From Agriotes lineatus (lineage: Eukaryota; Arthropoda; Insecta; Coleoptera; Elateridae): DNA of 64,000 nt. The first letter of the stretch is position 1; each line of letters starts with the position of its first letter. The stretch lies in contig CALNHX010002687.1 of the NCBI GenBank assembly GCA_940337035.1, forward strand, positions 1 through 64,000, read 5' to 3'. Positions 44,462-57,030 of the stretch are shown piece by piece. The position numbers and the translations under genes are program-made. A model generated the notes under the pieces. It searched no databases, was not told the origin of the DNA, and worked only from the letters and a program-made list of their open reading frames with translations.

Positions 44462-45430
44462 TTGGGGAACGGTGGCGTAGCCGAGCTTCGTGGAGGAGGG
44501 GGTCCCCCCTTACTAATTCCGGGTTTTGTGCATTTATTGTTGCTTGTGGAATTTTTTTATGCCATTTTTCAGATAGCTGGTCTTACAGCGCGTCTATTGA
44601 TACCCCATTTGCCTATATTAGAAGGACTTTATCGCGGCTTTTAAGTAATCGTGATGTGTGCTTTCGATTAATCCGCGTATGCTGAATGCGGGTGTTTTTA
44701 CCTTTAGTTAGCGCTGCGCCTTACGTGGCCTTTTGTCCGGCTGTCGAAAGGTATTATTCCTTTGTAATCCGCCTAGCGGTAGTTGGCCGGCAGGCTTCTT
44801 TGTGTCGGGCGGAATTTTTCCTTTGAGCGCTGCGATCTTTCCAAATTATTTATTTAAATGTCGCGTGCTGGCTTCTGTCTTGATCTTACTATTTTATAAA
44901 CAATTCCCTTTAGTTCCTTTGCTTCTCGGAGTTAGTGTTTTTTCTTGTGATCCTCGCGTTCGTGGATTGGAAATTGTAAAATTGTTTCTAGCCTTTTGTG
45001 AACGCAAATCGGCCGGTGGCCGGCTTGTTTTAATTTTATTTTTGTTTCGCCCGCCTTGTATATTTCTTTAACGCTAACCTAACGTGTCCCAGTGTTGGTT
45101 AATTAAGGCCAGTGAATGCTGGAAAGCCGATTGTCTCTTTCTTAATTGGCTGCGTTATTTAACTGTTGTTCATTCTGCGTTATTTTCTGGGGTTTTTCCG
45201 AAGTTGCTTAGGCGAGCTAGGGTCGAGGAATTTTTATTAGGGGCTTTTGTCGGCGGCTTCGTTTATGGCGTTGTTTTGACCACTTCGGGAGCTGTCAGCT
45301 TTTATGCTGAAATCGCGGGGCGTTCGCGATTTCTTTTGTTTAAAAATTAAGCGGCGTTGGGACGCGATATTGACGCTAATCATTCTAGGATGGCGGCTTA
45401 TCTCCGCCTTCGAGGAGGTTTAGCGTAGGT
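44462..45430. other. GC/CpG-rich segment
   Basis: Distinctly richer in G+C and CpG than its surroundings. Several plus-strand frames (44733-45071, 45084-45350) look like shadows without motifs. A promoter/CpG island of the minus-strand candidate or an LTR/leader are both possible. Confidence 0.4.
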
Positions 45431-45508
45431 GAATCATATCAGTGTAATACACAATACATGTAATCATTTTATTTATATAAGAACTGCCTGTGTATTAATG
45501 ACAAACAT

Positions 45509-45745
45509 GGCAAATTCAGCCGCCTTCTACGATTTTGACTGATTTCCTGGCGGGACTAATGAGGATTTTGAGTTGATGTAAATGGCATGCTTCAGTACAT
45601 AATAAGTACCTATTTTGAGTGCGCACTATCTTTTTTACGGCAATAAATGCAGCAAAATAGAGAAAAAGGCAAATTCAGCCGCCATCTTGGATTTTGATTG
45701 ATTTTCCGGGCCGGAATTAATGGGGATTTTGAGTATGTTAAAATA
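45509..45745. repeat. ~160-bp tandem pair
   Basis: GGCAAATTCAGCCGCC, GATTTTGA, TGATTTCC and GGGGATTTTGAGT-type blocks at about 45509-45580 recur at about 45669-45745. Confidence 0.7.
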
Positions 45746-45825
45746 CACACTTTTCACAGTATAATGCAAAAAAAATCATTTGTGTTGCAATTTTTTCCAG
45801 GTCAAAATTTATTTTGACTGTACTA

Positions 45826-46368
45826 TTAAACCTGTATGACACGACCCTAAATTTTATGCAAAATTCACTTGTAAATTTTCATAAAAATATTAAGCACCGT
45901 TGCATACAAAAAATTGGCTGCTAAATTTGGCGCTGAATTTTCATGTAAATTATTTAGAACTTGTTCTAAATTTCGTGGTAAATATGCGTGAAAAATGAGA
46001 CTAAACTGCAGCGCAAGACGCGGAATGTAAACATAAACATAACCTGCATTTTGTTAGCATTGTTTAACTACATGTTTGATGTTGGCGCTCCTATCTAAGA
46101 TACATTTAAGGGTATCTAAGATAATGCCTTAACCCAACCTCAGAAAATAGCTAACAAACGACAAATAACATGAAAACAAACGCACACTTCAACCAATACC
46201 CTCTTAAAAGATTTGCTACTACGCATGTGCGCATGCCAAATTTAACATCAAATTTAGCACACGTTGCAAACAGGAAATTGTATTTTGAAAAAAAATTATC
46301 AGTGAATTTATTAGAAATTTACAAGTAAATTTTGCACAAAATTTAGCGTCCTGTCATACAGGCTTTAC
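45826..46368. mobile_element. MITE with AAACCTGTATGACA ends
   Basis: AACCTGTATGACACGACCCT through CACTTGTAAATTT on the left has its complement at 46318-46368. Flanks share ACTAT, a possible 5-bp TSD. No gene. Confidence 0.75.
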
Positions 46369-48224
46369 TATGTGAACTTAAGGTCGTTTTTTAATATTTT
46401 TTCTAATGTACTTATTTAAAATGTTATGCCGTTGAAAGCAGATTAAAGCTTGCTACAATAAATAAAAATTATATAGGTTGCCATTTAAAAAAATATGAAT
46501 GATGCCATAACATTTAAAGAAAATGATATAAAAATTAGAAAAAAAGCGCTACACCCTTTTTAGACCTTTTTCTGGAAACAAACATTAACGCAGTTACCGA
46601 ATTTATATGCGTTACTTAATTTTCACACTGTATACTGGGTACGATAGGAAGAAATGTTAAATATATTTTGTCTTTTTTTTATTAAAGCTGCACGCCTTTA
46701 AAATTTATAATACACTTTCAAAAATACCCTGTATTTGCTGTATTTTTCTGAATTTTAAAATGCTTCAAATCAAGAAACAGTATTTCTTAACACTTTATTG
46801 AATAACAACCGACCAGGACAGGGAAGTTGTTCCCAACATATGTATCGAACCTATTAGTGTTCAATTGTGTTTCTTTATCAACACTAGTTGCGAATGAGTT
46901 AAATGTTTGGCCATATTTAGAAATCTCAATTTTGGATGAAGTGCTCAAACAATAAATAAGAAAACAAATGCAGATAAAGACAGCATCTCCGCGCGTACCA
47001 ATCAAGAAACTGCTTCGCAGCAGACCAGCATGTTAAAATATTAATCGAAAATCGATCACGTAGGATGTTGGAAACTGGAGCTGAATGAAAAACTGGGTAA
47101 CTGCATCTTAGAAACCATATGTATCATGCATATCTGTGTTTTATTTTTGCAATGGAATGGATAAATGTGTTATTTTATGAACGGTTATTGTGAATAAGTA
47201 TCAAAGATATGAGAAATTCACAGTGGCAAAATTAAACTATAATGTTTAATAATAACACTTTGTTATTTTTACTTATTTGAGTTTTACCTAAATCTTGAAT
47301 CTTGAAATTTTAAAACTTTTAAAATTGTATTGGAATAAATAGAGGACAAAATAAGGTAATTTTTTTATTTGGTAGGAGTTAACATGGCATCACTGTATAA
47401 TTTCTATGTTCTTTGGTTTCCCAAATATAACAAGAATCTTAATTTCCTTAATGGCACCATGTCATATTGCTTTTTTACTTTTTAAAAAATGTATTACTTT
47501 ACAGTAGGTACATAATAATATTAATAACTTCTGTTGTACATTTCTAAAACTTAATTTAAAGTATTCGTTGACAATCTGGTATTCTCATAATATGACAGAC
47601 CTCAAAGCAATTGAAAAGTAGACATTTTTGCGATTCTTATATTACAAAAAATACAGATTATTTCCTGACTAGGACGTAGAAAAATTTGGAATAACTTTGT
47701 AATAATTACTTATTATCATTGTATTTTGAAATGTAATCAATAGTGTAGCACCGTAAACTGTAATTTTATTTATTTATATTTCCATTTCACATTCACGTAA
47801 TTAGGCAAAACCTAAGTTATTTTTCAAATTAAATTAAGTATAAACAATATAAATAAAGTTATTGGTTTTGGAATAAAATTAATTTTGAATACGTTTTTCT
47901 AATTAATTTATCCCTTACCGCATGTATTTATCTTTTGGCTATATTAAACTATCGAATTCGGGAATATGCCGTATAATAATAAATGGTATGGTGTTCCTCC
48001 ATTATGGATGATTCAGACGAACTATGTTCGTTCAAGGAGTTAAACAATTTGTTACAGTATCAAACTGTTTTAAGGACACTCAAGGGTGTGGGAGTGCCAC
48101 TTGCTTAACCAAGGGAAACGTCAACACTTATCCTGAAAATCTCACGAAACTGGCTAAAGGCCACTGCTTGATACGCTCAGGGAGATGGGCGTGGTCCAAG
48201 AAACGGTACACCACAGGGCAAGCG
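46369..48224. other. Non-coding stretch
   Basis: AT-rich. No recognised gene or clear repeat structure beyond short simple runs. Confidence 0.4.
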
Positions 48225-49560
48225 TAACGGTATACATATAGGGTGTTGCAGAATAATTGGGCACCACGAGATTCATACTGGAATCCCACGCTTTACAGAA
48301 CCTCGAAAGCTAAACGGGGTAGGATACAGGTGTACAGCCTCACGACTCACAACACTGCAATGGCAAGCGCCCTAACTTACCTGCGACGCTTGGGAACTCT
48401 TACCAGGCTCTACCGTACATAAATCTGACACAGAGTATAACTTAACCTGAAAATAGGCATGCACAAACATGTGGGGAAATCATAAATTATCTTTCAATAA
48501 ACCGATCTATTGGTCTAAGCACATGTAAATAAAATCGGTACACACCATGAGACCATATCATAATAAATGGGCTAAATCTATAACCCAGCTGGGGGACGCT
48601 TTATCTCTAATTTACTAAACTACAGACGGGATAATAAAAGCTAGCACACTGCTAAGCTGATTAGTTTACAGGCGGTCTTAGCAAACAAATGAATGAATTA
48701 GTTTACAGGCGGCCTCAGAAAGGGCGGCCGTGAATCATCAAATATGCACATAAATTATCAGCAGACGAATGAATTAGTTTACGGGCGGCTTCAGAAGGGG
48801 CGGCCGTGATTCGGCCAATATACACATAAATTATAAACAAACAAATAAGTTGATTCGTTCTTACAACCTACACACACCTTATTAGTTGGTTTTGCCTAGC
48901 GTGCGTCGTAACTGTCGGGGAGCTCGCCACCGAAGCGACGGACTTCACACAGAAGCGTGGGAGTAGTGCGGTTCAAAATATTCTCCTAATTGGCAGGGCC
49001 TGATGTGAAATCCTCACGGGAAAACAAACGGTAAACTGTCGAGACCGAAATAATGGCCCGCTCTGCAGACTAAATCCCAAGGTATCGGAAAGATGGCCCA
49101 TCCGGCCCACGGAAACTTGCAGAAACGGGGTCATTTAAAAACCAGGACACACACTATATCTAAAAAAACAGCACTTATCGCCAAGACGGCCCAAGACGAA
49201 CTCCAACAGAACACGCTGTATTCAGCACATAAACACCGGCCGCCTCCGCGCAAAGCGCGGGCGGCAAGAAAAATGTCACGGTATAAGAACTTCTTGCAGT
49301 GGCGGCATTTTTCGCTTTAGACGCGCTTTGTCGCTCCACCACCTGTAGGGAATCCCGACGCAGACATCCCCAAGTCAACTCGCATGCTACGACGGCGATG
49401 TGGCTTGCAGACGGAAGAGTGCGATGGAATTATCTTTAAAATTTCTCACTCGCTTCTATGGACTGCATTTTGAATTCCATCTAAACAGACACGCTTCAAC
49501 GTGACGAAACAAACCCAGGTGCAAATAAGACGGCTAGATACCAGAGCGGCTTCACCGAAC
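48225..49560. other. GC-richer segment with 76-bp tandem repeat
   Basis: Two 76-bp units (48691-48766, 48767-48842; GAATGAATTAGTTTACAGGC start, GGGCGGCCGTGA inside) plus a partial unit before them. TGTTGCAGAATAATTGGGCA at about 48244 and the CpG content suggest an LTR or leader, but no retroelement protein was found. Confidence 0.45.
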
Positions 49561-50664
49561 CTTCTAGAAAATGTTGCGTGCGTGTCAAATCTTTAAAACT
49601 TTAAACACAATTTTCCGAAATACTAAATGTGAAAATATGACCGAAAAAACCTATATACAAGCAAAGTCGTAAACTTTGAACAGAAAATACTGCAACAGGT
49701 TGCATGATCATCGAATTTAAAAATGTCCTGACAAATTTCCTACAAGAGATTAGTTCGGTGGATAATCCTAAAACAAATGCTTCGAAGAAGTTTTTTATCT
49801 TGGTAACGGTTGACTTAAATTACGCATAAATCTGATTTTTTTCTGCATGTAAACAAATTACGAAAACATCCTTTGATGCCGTTACCAAACCCTCTTTATA
49901 TAGTTTTCCTATTTACTAATACCATGCAAGAATTATCCATGAAAGAATCAGTTAAACACTCTAAGGCTAAAATACTATGTGTACATTTAAGTTTCTTCTT
50001 TGCCATTCTTACGACAAAGCCACTTATATATGCCATAATATTTTCTGTCAACGAAGAGGAATCTGGAATTGTTGGTATTTCTGGTATATCCCTCTCTTCC
50101 TCTTGTGTGGGGTTAATCTATGTTAGGAAGCCATATTTCTTTAATAAATAAATGTCATTTAGGGTTAAGGTCGGTGTAATTGTCCTTTTAGGTCCTACTG
50201 AAAGTTAAAAATAGAGCATAATAAAATAACACAATTTTTGTTATAAATCTAACGGTTTCCGAATTATGAGCTGTAGAACATTATTAATATTTCAAAAACT
50301 CAAATTTTGGACAGAATACACTGCAAATACCGCTTATTATGTCTTCAGTCAAAGTTAGCCATAATCCAATTGAGCTAAGGAGGTAGGTAGAAGGCTTTAA
50401 CTGCCAACCCCAAGCAGTTGGCTCTAAATATTACTATATTACCCATCCACATGTCCGCTCGTTATCTTTGGAGCGCAGCGGCGGTGTTATGTCTTCTTGC
50501 GACGTTAGGAGCATTCTTTTTCGTCGACTAGACTTAGCCGCACGCTAATTTCCGAGAGACCCACCGTGTGCTTAATTAACATTACGAGCACTTTGTTTCG
50601 AGAGCTGACAATAAATCAGGTATGATAGACCTTCTAATTTTGTTATTCCCATATTAATTGGCCG
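49561..50664. other. Non-coding stretch
   Basis: A 92-codon plus frame (49873-50151) shows hydrophobic stretches but no motif and no supporting signals; not called. Confidence 0.35.
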
Positions 50665-51160
50665 CTTTTAATAATAATAATAATTAATAATAATAATGAA
50701 TGTCTTTATTTCACAAAAAATAAGTAACAGAAATACAGTTATTACTAATTACATTAAATAATAAATTGTAAAATCACAAGGGGGAGTTCAGCCTTAATGG
50801 CTGCTGTACCACTCAACTATTGAATTTATGTGAAACCATAGCAATGTAAGAAACCCGAAAAGGAGAAAATTGACAAAAAACACATACTACCATCTAGAAT
50901 TAATAATAAAAATAATAATACACCTACGTACATAATAGTACTGTCACGAAAATCACACACTATTAACATTGTTAGATAAAATTGAAAAAAGTCTTTTTTT
51001 GAAAATGTTAATGGGTAAGCATTTAAGAGTAACTGGTAGCTCATTATAAACTTTACTAATATTATATGTGAAAGTATTTTAGTTCTTTTATTGCAGTTAT
51101 TGGTGACAGACAGTTTTTGTCCCAATAATAATTCCCCGAATGAATATATCACCACATTTT
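50665..51160 (-). pseudogene. LINE 3' end with ATT-repeat tail
   Basis: Minus-strand VYNELPVTLKCLPINIFKKR, LFSIL (stop near 50960) is the usual 'YN.LP..IK......FK..L' end of LINE ORF2. The 3'UTR ends AATAAAGACATTC plus an ATT-rich tail at 50665-50705. 5'-truncated. Confidence 0.65.
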
Positions 51161-51788
51161 GCTTTCTTGCCTTCCTCTACGTCCCGAAGCCAGCAGCTAA
51201 ATAATTGATAGCACCATGTGCAGATATCCTGCCAATTTTGGAAAATCCCTTGTATGACAACTCACAGCCGGCGTTATCTTCCAAGATCTTGCTGATAACA
51301 GGATGTTAGTGTGGTGGATTTAATTTAATTACGTCAGTATATGACGGTTACGTACTATTAATGTATTCACGATGTCTCGTCTAATATTAGCGTTTTAATA
51401 ACTTCTTATTTATAACTACAGAATTTGAAATTTCGACTTTATTGTAAAAAGCGCACTCACGCTTTATGCTATCGGTGACCTGAAATTAAGGTTTTTTAAC
51501 TGACAGCGATGTGCACATCTCTCGATTTAATAGACGAGTTTAATTGATTAAAAATCCACAAAATGGTTCCTTCGAGTTATGCGTGTGGAAACCTTTCATG
51601 AAATTTTGCTATATTATATTGCAATTTAAACTACTTTACAAACCAGTTACCTACACTATTTTGATGATCATCAAATCTTTAATTTAATAAACCCTATTTA
51701 ATTGTTGTTGGGCTAATATTTATATCTCCTTGTGTTCTTCTACAATTCATGATTTAAAAACAGTTAGGTCTAGCTGAAAAATAGTAAT

Positions 51789-52380
51789 GGGCGCATTCAG
51801 ACGACACAACCGCTGAGTGAACGCTGAGCAAGCGCTCAGTTTGAGCGATGTAGGTTTGCTGAATGGTATTTTTCAATTTACGTTGAGTTAACTGTCAAAG
51901 TTGTTTATTTTAACTATAAATACAGCTGAATGTTGTGTTAAGAGTTACAAAGCAACTGTACTATAATAGGTGAAATAAGTAATGGATATATTTACATTTT
52001 TGTCAAAATATCCAAATAAACCATATCTATTATGAGCGATGATACTATCAATAACAAATTAAAGTGTAATATCTTTGTTCAAATAAAAGAGTAAACATTA
52101 TTTGATGAGCTTAGTAAGATAAATTTAAGTGTAATTAGTGTAGTAGGAAAGTAGGTAATTATGTAGATACTATCTAACAATAATTACCTAATAATCTTTA
52201 TTTAAATTTGTTCTGCGCGGTAAACACGTGTATTTTACTAAGCGGTTTTTGCTGAGTGAGCGGTTTTGAAATGAGCTACAAAAAATGGCGACCGCTAGGA
52301 CTGAGCGGCTAAGCGAACGGACGCATTCAGGAAAATTTCACTTAACAGTTGTACAACTGTTGTCTCGTCTGAATGGGCCC
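51789..52380. mobile_element. PIF/Harbinger-like MITE, 592 bp
   Basis: Ends GGGCGCATTCAGACGACACA and its near complement at 52360-52380, with 3-bp flanks AAT (51786-51788, 52381-52383). It contains repeated CGCTGAGTGA/GCGGTT blocks near both ends. No gene. Confidence 0.75.
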
Positions 52381-52418
52381 AATGACAAAAATTCTTTATA
52401 CGTATTATCAAGGCGGTC

Positions 52419-52530
52419 TATACTGTTCCAGGCCATGACACTGGGCCTATAAAGTGACCTTCGGAATGGCCTACCACAAAATTTGGCAACATGGCTTTAC
52501 CAACCTTTAACATGTTTATTGTAGTGGCTC
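52419..52530. repeat. TGTTCCAG repeat, copy 2
   Basis: Direct match to 12935-13045. Confidence 0.55.
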
Positions 52531-53205
52531 TAGCCTTCTTTAACTACTACTAGCTAATTTTAAATAAATAAAACTAGAGCTACCACAGCAAATATTTTTA
52601 GTTTGGGTTCCTCAAAAACTAATGAATTAACTAAGTCTCTCAGGGATAATTAAAAATGAGCTGTATAGTCACTCAAATTTAAATAAATGATCGTATTGTG
52701 ATTTAATCTACCTGCAATTTAAATATTGTTGGCTAAACTCACGGCAGAACATGAGCTCTTACTCAGTTTATGGGTTCACAGTTAGTTTTAAAAATTTATT
52801 TGTACGCCACTGGAGCGTAGGTTAAATGCAAACTAAAATTCTTCACTCGAGCTAATCTGTCACAAATTTACGTTATGAAATTTTATCAATTGCTGGTCGT
52901 TCAGTGATTTTCCATATTAATTACAACAACTCAGTGAGCAGATCTAACATGTAATTTTATATTCTCCGGCCTAATTGAAGCGTCAGTAGCTCGTCTTTTG
53001 TTTTAAGCGAAAACCGCAACTTCGTTGTTTCTGAAAACGACGCGGCCGACTCCTAACCTCACTTCTACATGTTCCAATTATCAGATCTAGGCTAACTGAA
53101 GGTTTGAATCAGCCTGGAATCAGCTTCGGTACAGCTTCCTAGATTCCTTTATGTGTCCGGCAAGTTTCACGTCCGCAGCATTTAAATTGGCTTCATAAAC
53201 TAACC

Positions 53206-53337
53206 TTATAACTTGATGTAGGCAGCGCCTTGATGCTCGGAAGGGTTGAACTGGGCCAAATCTTTTGCGGGGGAGCCTGGAATGACGTTCCGTGCCTGCA
53301 GGAGCTGGATGGGGTTGCTGGTGATGTGGTCTCGTAC
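53206..53337 (-). CDS. Possible terminal coding exon, unrecognised
   Basis: After a GGATCCTAG acceptor-like site the minus strand reads VRDHITSNPIQLLQARNVIP, then GSPAKDLAQFNPSEHQGAAY and IKL before a TAA. GC-rich and codon-like against an AT-rich background. No upstream exon was found and the family is not recognised; it may be chance. Confidence 0.25.
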   Translation of the reverse strand, partial: VRDHITSNPIQLLQARNVIPGSPAKDLAQFNPSEHQGAAYIKL

Positions 53338-53560
53338 CTAGGATCCCCTCACGATGCCTGTGGTTGATGGTACGAAGCTGGATCTCTCTGCGATGGTCGC
53401 TCGGAAGCCGAAGATGAAAGTTTCACAAAACTCAGGGAAAATTCTGCCTTCATTTCCTCGGATGCACTGAATTTTACTCGTCACAATGGTGTAATTATTT
53501 TTTTTCTATAGCACATGTTAAAGTGTGATTTTATCAACTCAAAACAAAAGGTCAAGTTTT

Positions 53561-53618
53561 ACTTTAACAGCAAGGGTAGATAAAGTAGCACTTTAACATC
53601 AAGGATAGATAAAGTAAT
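53561..53618. repeat. 29-bp tandem duplication
   Basis: ACTTTAACAGCAAGGGTAGA-type unit at 53561-53589 and 53590-53618, three differences. Confidence 0.85.
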
Positions 53619-53755
53619 TTAATTTTCTAACTTTTGTTTAAATTAAATATGACAGCTTCGTATTATCGTAGCAACCCAATCTAGCTACTGACATTTTGAA
53701 ATGTCATTATTTTCTTTTGAAATTGTGAAATTTCTTGCTATAGAAAAAAATATTG

Positions 53756-53874
53756 TATTATACACGACGATAAAGTTATTTCTATCCACTCTTGAATCAT
53801 TAACGTCTCGACTTCGTCTCGACGTTAAACGATTCACTCGTGGATAAAATTTAACTTTATCGTCTTGTATAATA
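53756..53874. repeat. Long hairpin with CTCGACTTCGTCTCGA apex
   Basis: Arms 53756-53807 and 53821-53874 pair with few mismatches (ACGATAAAGTT, ATCCAC, GATTCA, TAACGTC blocks). The tip sequence reads GAGACGAAGTCGAGA on the other strand, echoing the tips at 0.19 and 22.4 kb. Confidence 0.75.
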
Positions 53875-53989
53875 AATTACTATTAATGTATTTTGCTATT
53901 TAATATTGAAAAACTTAAATTAATTGGAGATGCAAAGACCAAGCTGTCAGCAATCATTTATTCAATTGTTCAGCTCTCTTTTATTTTTG

Positions 53990-54075
53990 TCCCTGTGGGA
54001 TCTGGTCGGATTCGAACCGCCTACCTATGTAATGACAGCCTGGGGTCTTAGCCATCTGAGCTATTGTGCTCATTG
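53990..54075 (-). mobile_element. tRNA-derived SINE head
   Basis: Minus strand has an A box (TAGCTCAGATGGCTAAGA) and B box (GGTTCGAATCC). Stems are imperfect for a tRNA. The body probably continues left to about 53880. Confidence 0.5.
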
Positions 54076-54733
54076 CAATTTTCTCTTAGCATTCTGCTAT
54101 ATTATCATATTATAATAAGCTCAAAGAGAATTTTTATTAATGACTTATGACTTGCAAATACACTCGACAAGCATGTAATACTTATTTTTATAATCGATTC
54201 ATTCTTAATTGGATTGGCTTCAACATTTCACCATCCCCTTTATTATTTTAAATTAATTAAATATTGTGTGAACCCATTCTCTACGGTTTTGAGCTCTGCC
54301 TTTTTTTATGTTATGAAATTAATTTTATTCGCAACCATATATGTAATGTTATCATTCCTGACCTCATTTGAGTGGGGGAAGTCGTACATTAAAAGTAAAA
54401 AAAGTAAATTAAAACTTTTTTGTACTCTTTTTGATAATAAAAACCGGCGTACGATCTAAGTCTAAAAATTAGCAAACTTTTAAGCCATCATACAACTTAA
54501 TCGGTTCAGTATCTTCGGAGGAGATAGCGAACAAACATACAAAGAAAGAAAGAGAGCAACGATTTTATGTTATACGAGTAGGAGGATTAAACCATTAAAC
54601 GAATGAATTTGGGTATTATGTTTTCCAGTATATAATATTTCTAATATAAAAGTACTCTCTGAAAATAAAGCTTGACTATACCATAATTTGTTTCCAAATA
54701 TCATAAAATTTATGTTGCTGGTACCATAATATA

Positions 54734-55651
54734 CAATGTGTCCCAGGATTGTTGTTACAAGAGGTGAGATGAACTAAAAATTTTTGAATTTTATTTTTAG
54801 GTTCTGGGATTCGGTCTTGCTTGGTTTGAAAAGAATTTTAAGAATATTTTCAATTTTTTAAAACAAGTAGGCCTTCACATTGAAGCGAAAACTATTTTAT
54901 TTTCAGATAAACTACTCTTTTTGTTTATGATACAGCAAAATTTTTTAAAGAAAAGTTTTTTAGAATGAGAAATTACGACTCTACACAAAATTTCAGAAAG
55001 ATCTGTCGACTTAGAAAAAACCGTTATATTTTTAGATTAAAACAATACAAATTGTATTTTATTTTCAGGTAAACTACCCTTTTTGTTCATAATACGGCAA
55101 AATTTTATTGAAAAAAGTTCATCATAATGAGAAATTATGGCCCTATACAAAATGTAATAAAGATCTGTTGACTTAATATTAAACCGTTATTTTTTAGATT
55201 AAACGAATTGCATTTATTAAAAATGACGGTTCAATCTAACTCGACAGATCGTTCTCAAATTTTGTATAGGGCAATAATTTCTCAAACTGATCAACTTTTA
55301 TTAATACAATTTTGCTGTATCATAAACAAAAAGGGTAGTTTACCTGAAAATAATTTATATTGTTTTCATCTAAAAAATAAGTTTTTTCTAAGTGGACAGA
55401 TCTTTCTAAAAGTTTATATAGGGCTATAATTTCTCATTCTAAACAACTTTTGCCGTATCATGAACAAAAAAAGTAGTTTACCTGAAAATAAAATAGTTTT
55501 CGCGTCCCTGAAAAGGCCTACTTGTTTTTCAAAAGCTGAAAATATTTTTAAAATTCTTTTAAAACCAAGCAAGACCGAATCCCAAAACCTAAAAATAAAA
55601 TTCAAAAATTTTTAGTCTATCTCACCTCTTAACATCAATCCTGGGACACTG
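54734..55651. mobile_element. Foldback element, ~918 bp
   Basis: The two halves are near reverse complements along their length, ends CAATGTGTCCCAGGATTG / CAGTGTCCCAGGATTG, with TA on both sides. Within each half a ~160-bp unit (AAACTAC..TTTTTGTT..GAGAAATTA) is present twice. No protein. Confidence 0.85.
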
Positions 55652-56669
55652 TATAACTGAGCATCTGGCAACGCTGCCTCTAATAATTAATATGGTGACG
55701 TTGGCACGTATTGTTCTGTGGTTGGTACTGCGTTAACGTTATTGTTATTGGTGTAGTTACTTTTATAATTGGTTGTTATTGCTGTGGATATTGGGCATTT
55801 ACGAAAAGTAAGCCGTGATATGTAGGTATTTACCATTCGTCAATCATTGGTGAGATGGTTTATCGTTGAAGGAGTTCGGTTAAATAGTTTCAGACCCTAC
55901 TTGTAATATAACCTAAAATACGAAAAACTGCGTTTACCGGCGGTATGTATCAGAAATATAGTGTGTCTGACGGTATCTGTAGCGTAAGGAAACGCCAGTG
56001 ATAAATTCTGTTAAGGATCAACGTGTCTTTACATAGTCTGTGCTGCTCAATGAAGCTTTGTCGAATCAGTCTCGTTGCGTGCATAAAATGCATTCATTTA
56101 CTTCATTCTACTTATTAACAGGTTCCTAGTTTTGACTATATTATAAATTATGGTTGTTTTTTGGTCATTACAGTTCCAGTAAATTTCAATTTGCAACAAA
56201 CTTCCCTACGTTGGTTATGCCACTAGATACAGTATAGAACAGTACAATATTCGTAAATTTCTAAAAATATTTCAGTAAGTAAATGACCAGCAAAGATAAG
56301 TAATATGAATTTCCTCTTCTTTCAGAACCTTGAGAAAACTTCAAGTGTAGCATCTGATGAAATAGCGACAAAATGACTTTCCTGATTCTGCAGATTTACG
56401 TCACAGGCTTCAGGTATAAATTTAAGTAATTTTCATGTGAATATGGGAAACGATTGTTAGCATTCATAAAACACTTCACGTGCTCATAAATATATGAAAT
56501 AGGTTATTGTAATTCTTAATGTAAGTGGTTAATTACCCAAATCATTAATCTACCTTTTCTACTGTTGGGAAATCATTGCTGAAATTGATTACTACTTATC
56601 CTTTCTTTTTTAATGCTGCTGACAAAGTTATGCAACCCATTGTTAAATTATATTATAGGTACTAAAGCT
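55652..56669. other. Non-coding stretch
   Basis: No gene recognised. Confidence 0.4.
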
Positions 56670-57030
56670 ACGTTAGAGAGGCGAACAATGTAAACAAACG
56701 CACGTGCTTGTTGAAAATCATGTGATAGAAAGGCGCTCTGTGGTTGACCGTTTCGAAGAGAAAGTCTAACACTGCTTACGCCTTTACACTAGACGAGGAC
56801 TGAACGTGGGTTTACTGTGCAGTAATTATCTGCAGTATCAGATCTTTGTGTTTGTAGTATATTGGTGAATAGGTAACCAGTGTGTGCGAAAATTGTTTGT
56901 TTTGGAGTACAACGGAGTACAACGCAACCGGCATCCTCGATGTTTATGTAAAATGTGCACTGTGTAAAACTGGTCTAAGCCCCACTGCCGAACTGTCAGA
57001 ATCTTTGTTTACATCATTCGCCTCTAACGT
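56670..57030. repeat. Inverted repeat pair ACGTTAGAGAGGCGAAC
   Basis: CGTTAGAGAGGCGAACAATG, TAAACAAA (56671-56698) pairs with 57003-57030. Possibly a MITE; no TSD found. Confidence 0.6.

Noticed and set aside
49873..50151. 92-codon frame with membrane-like segments
   Set aside because: Hydrophobicity is expected from T-rich sequence; no promoter, splice or family signal.
53990..54075. Possible minus-strand tRNA gene
   Set aside because: T stem and D stem mispair; better explained as a SINE head.
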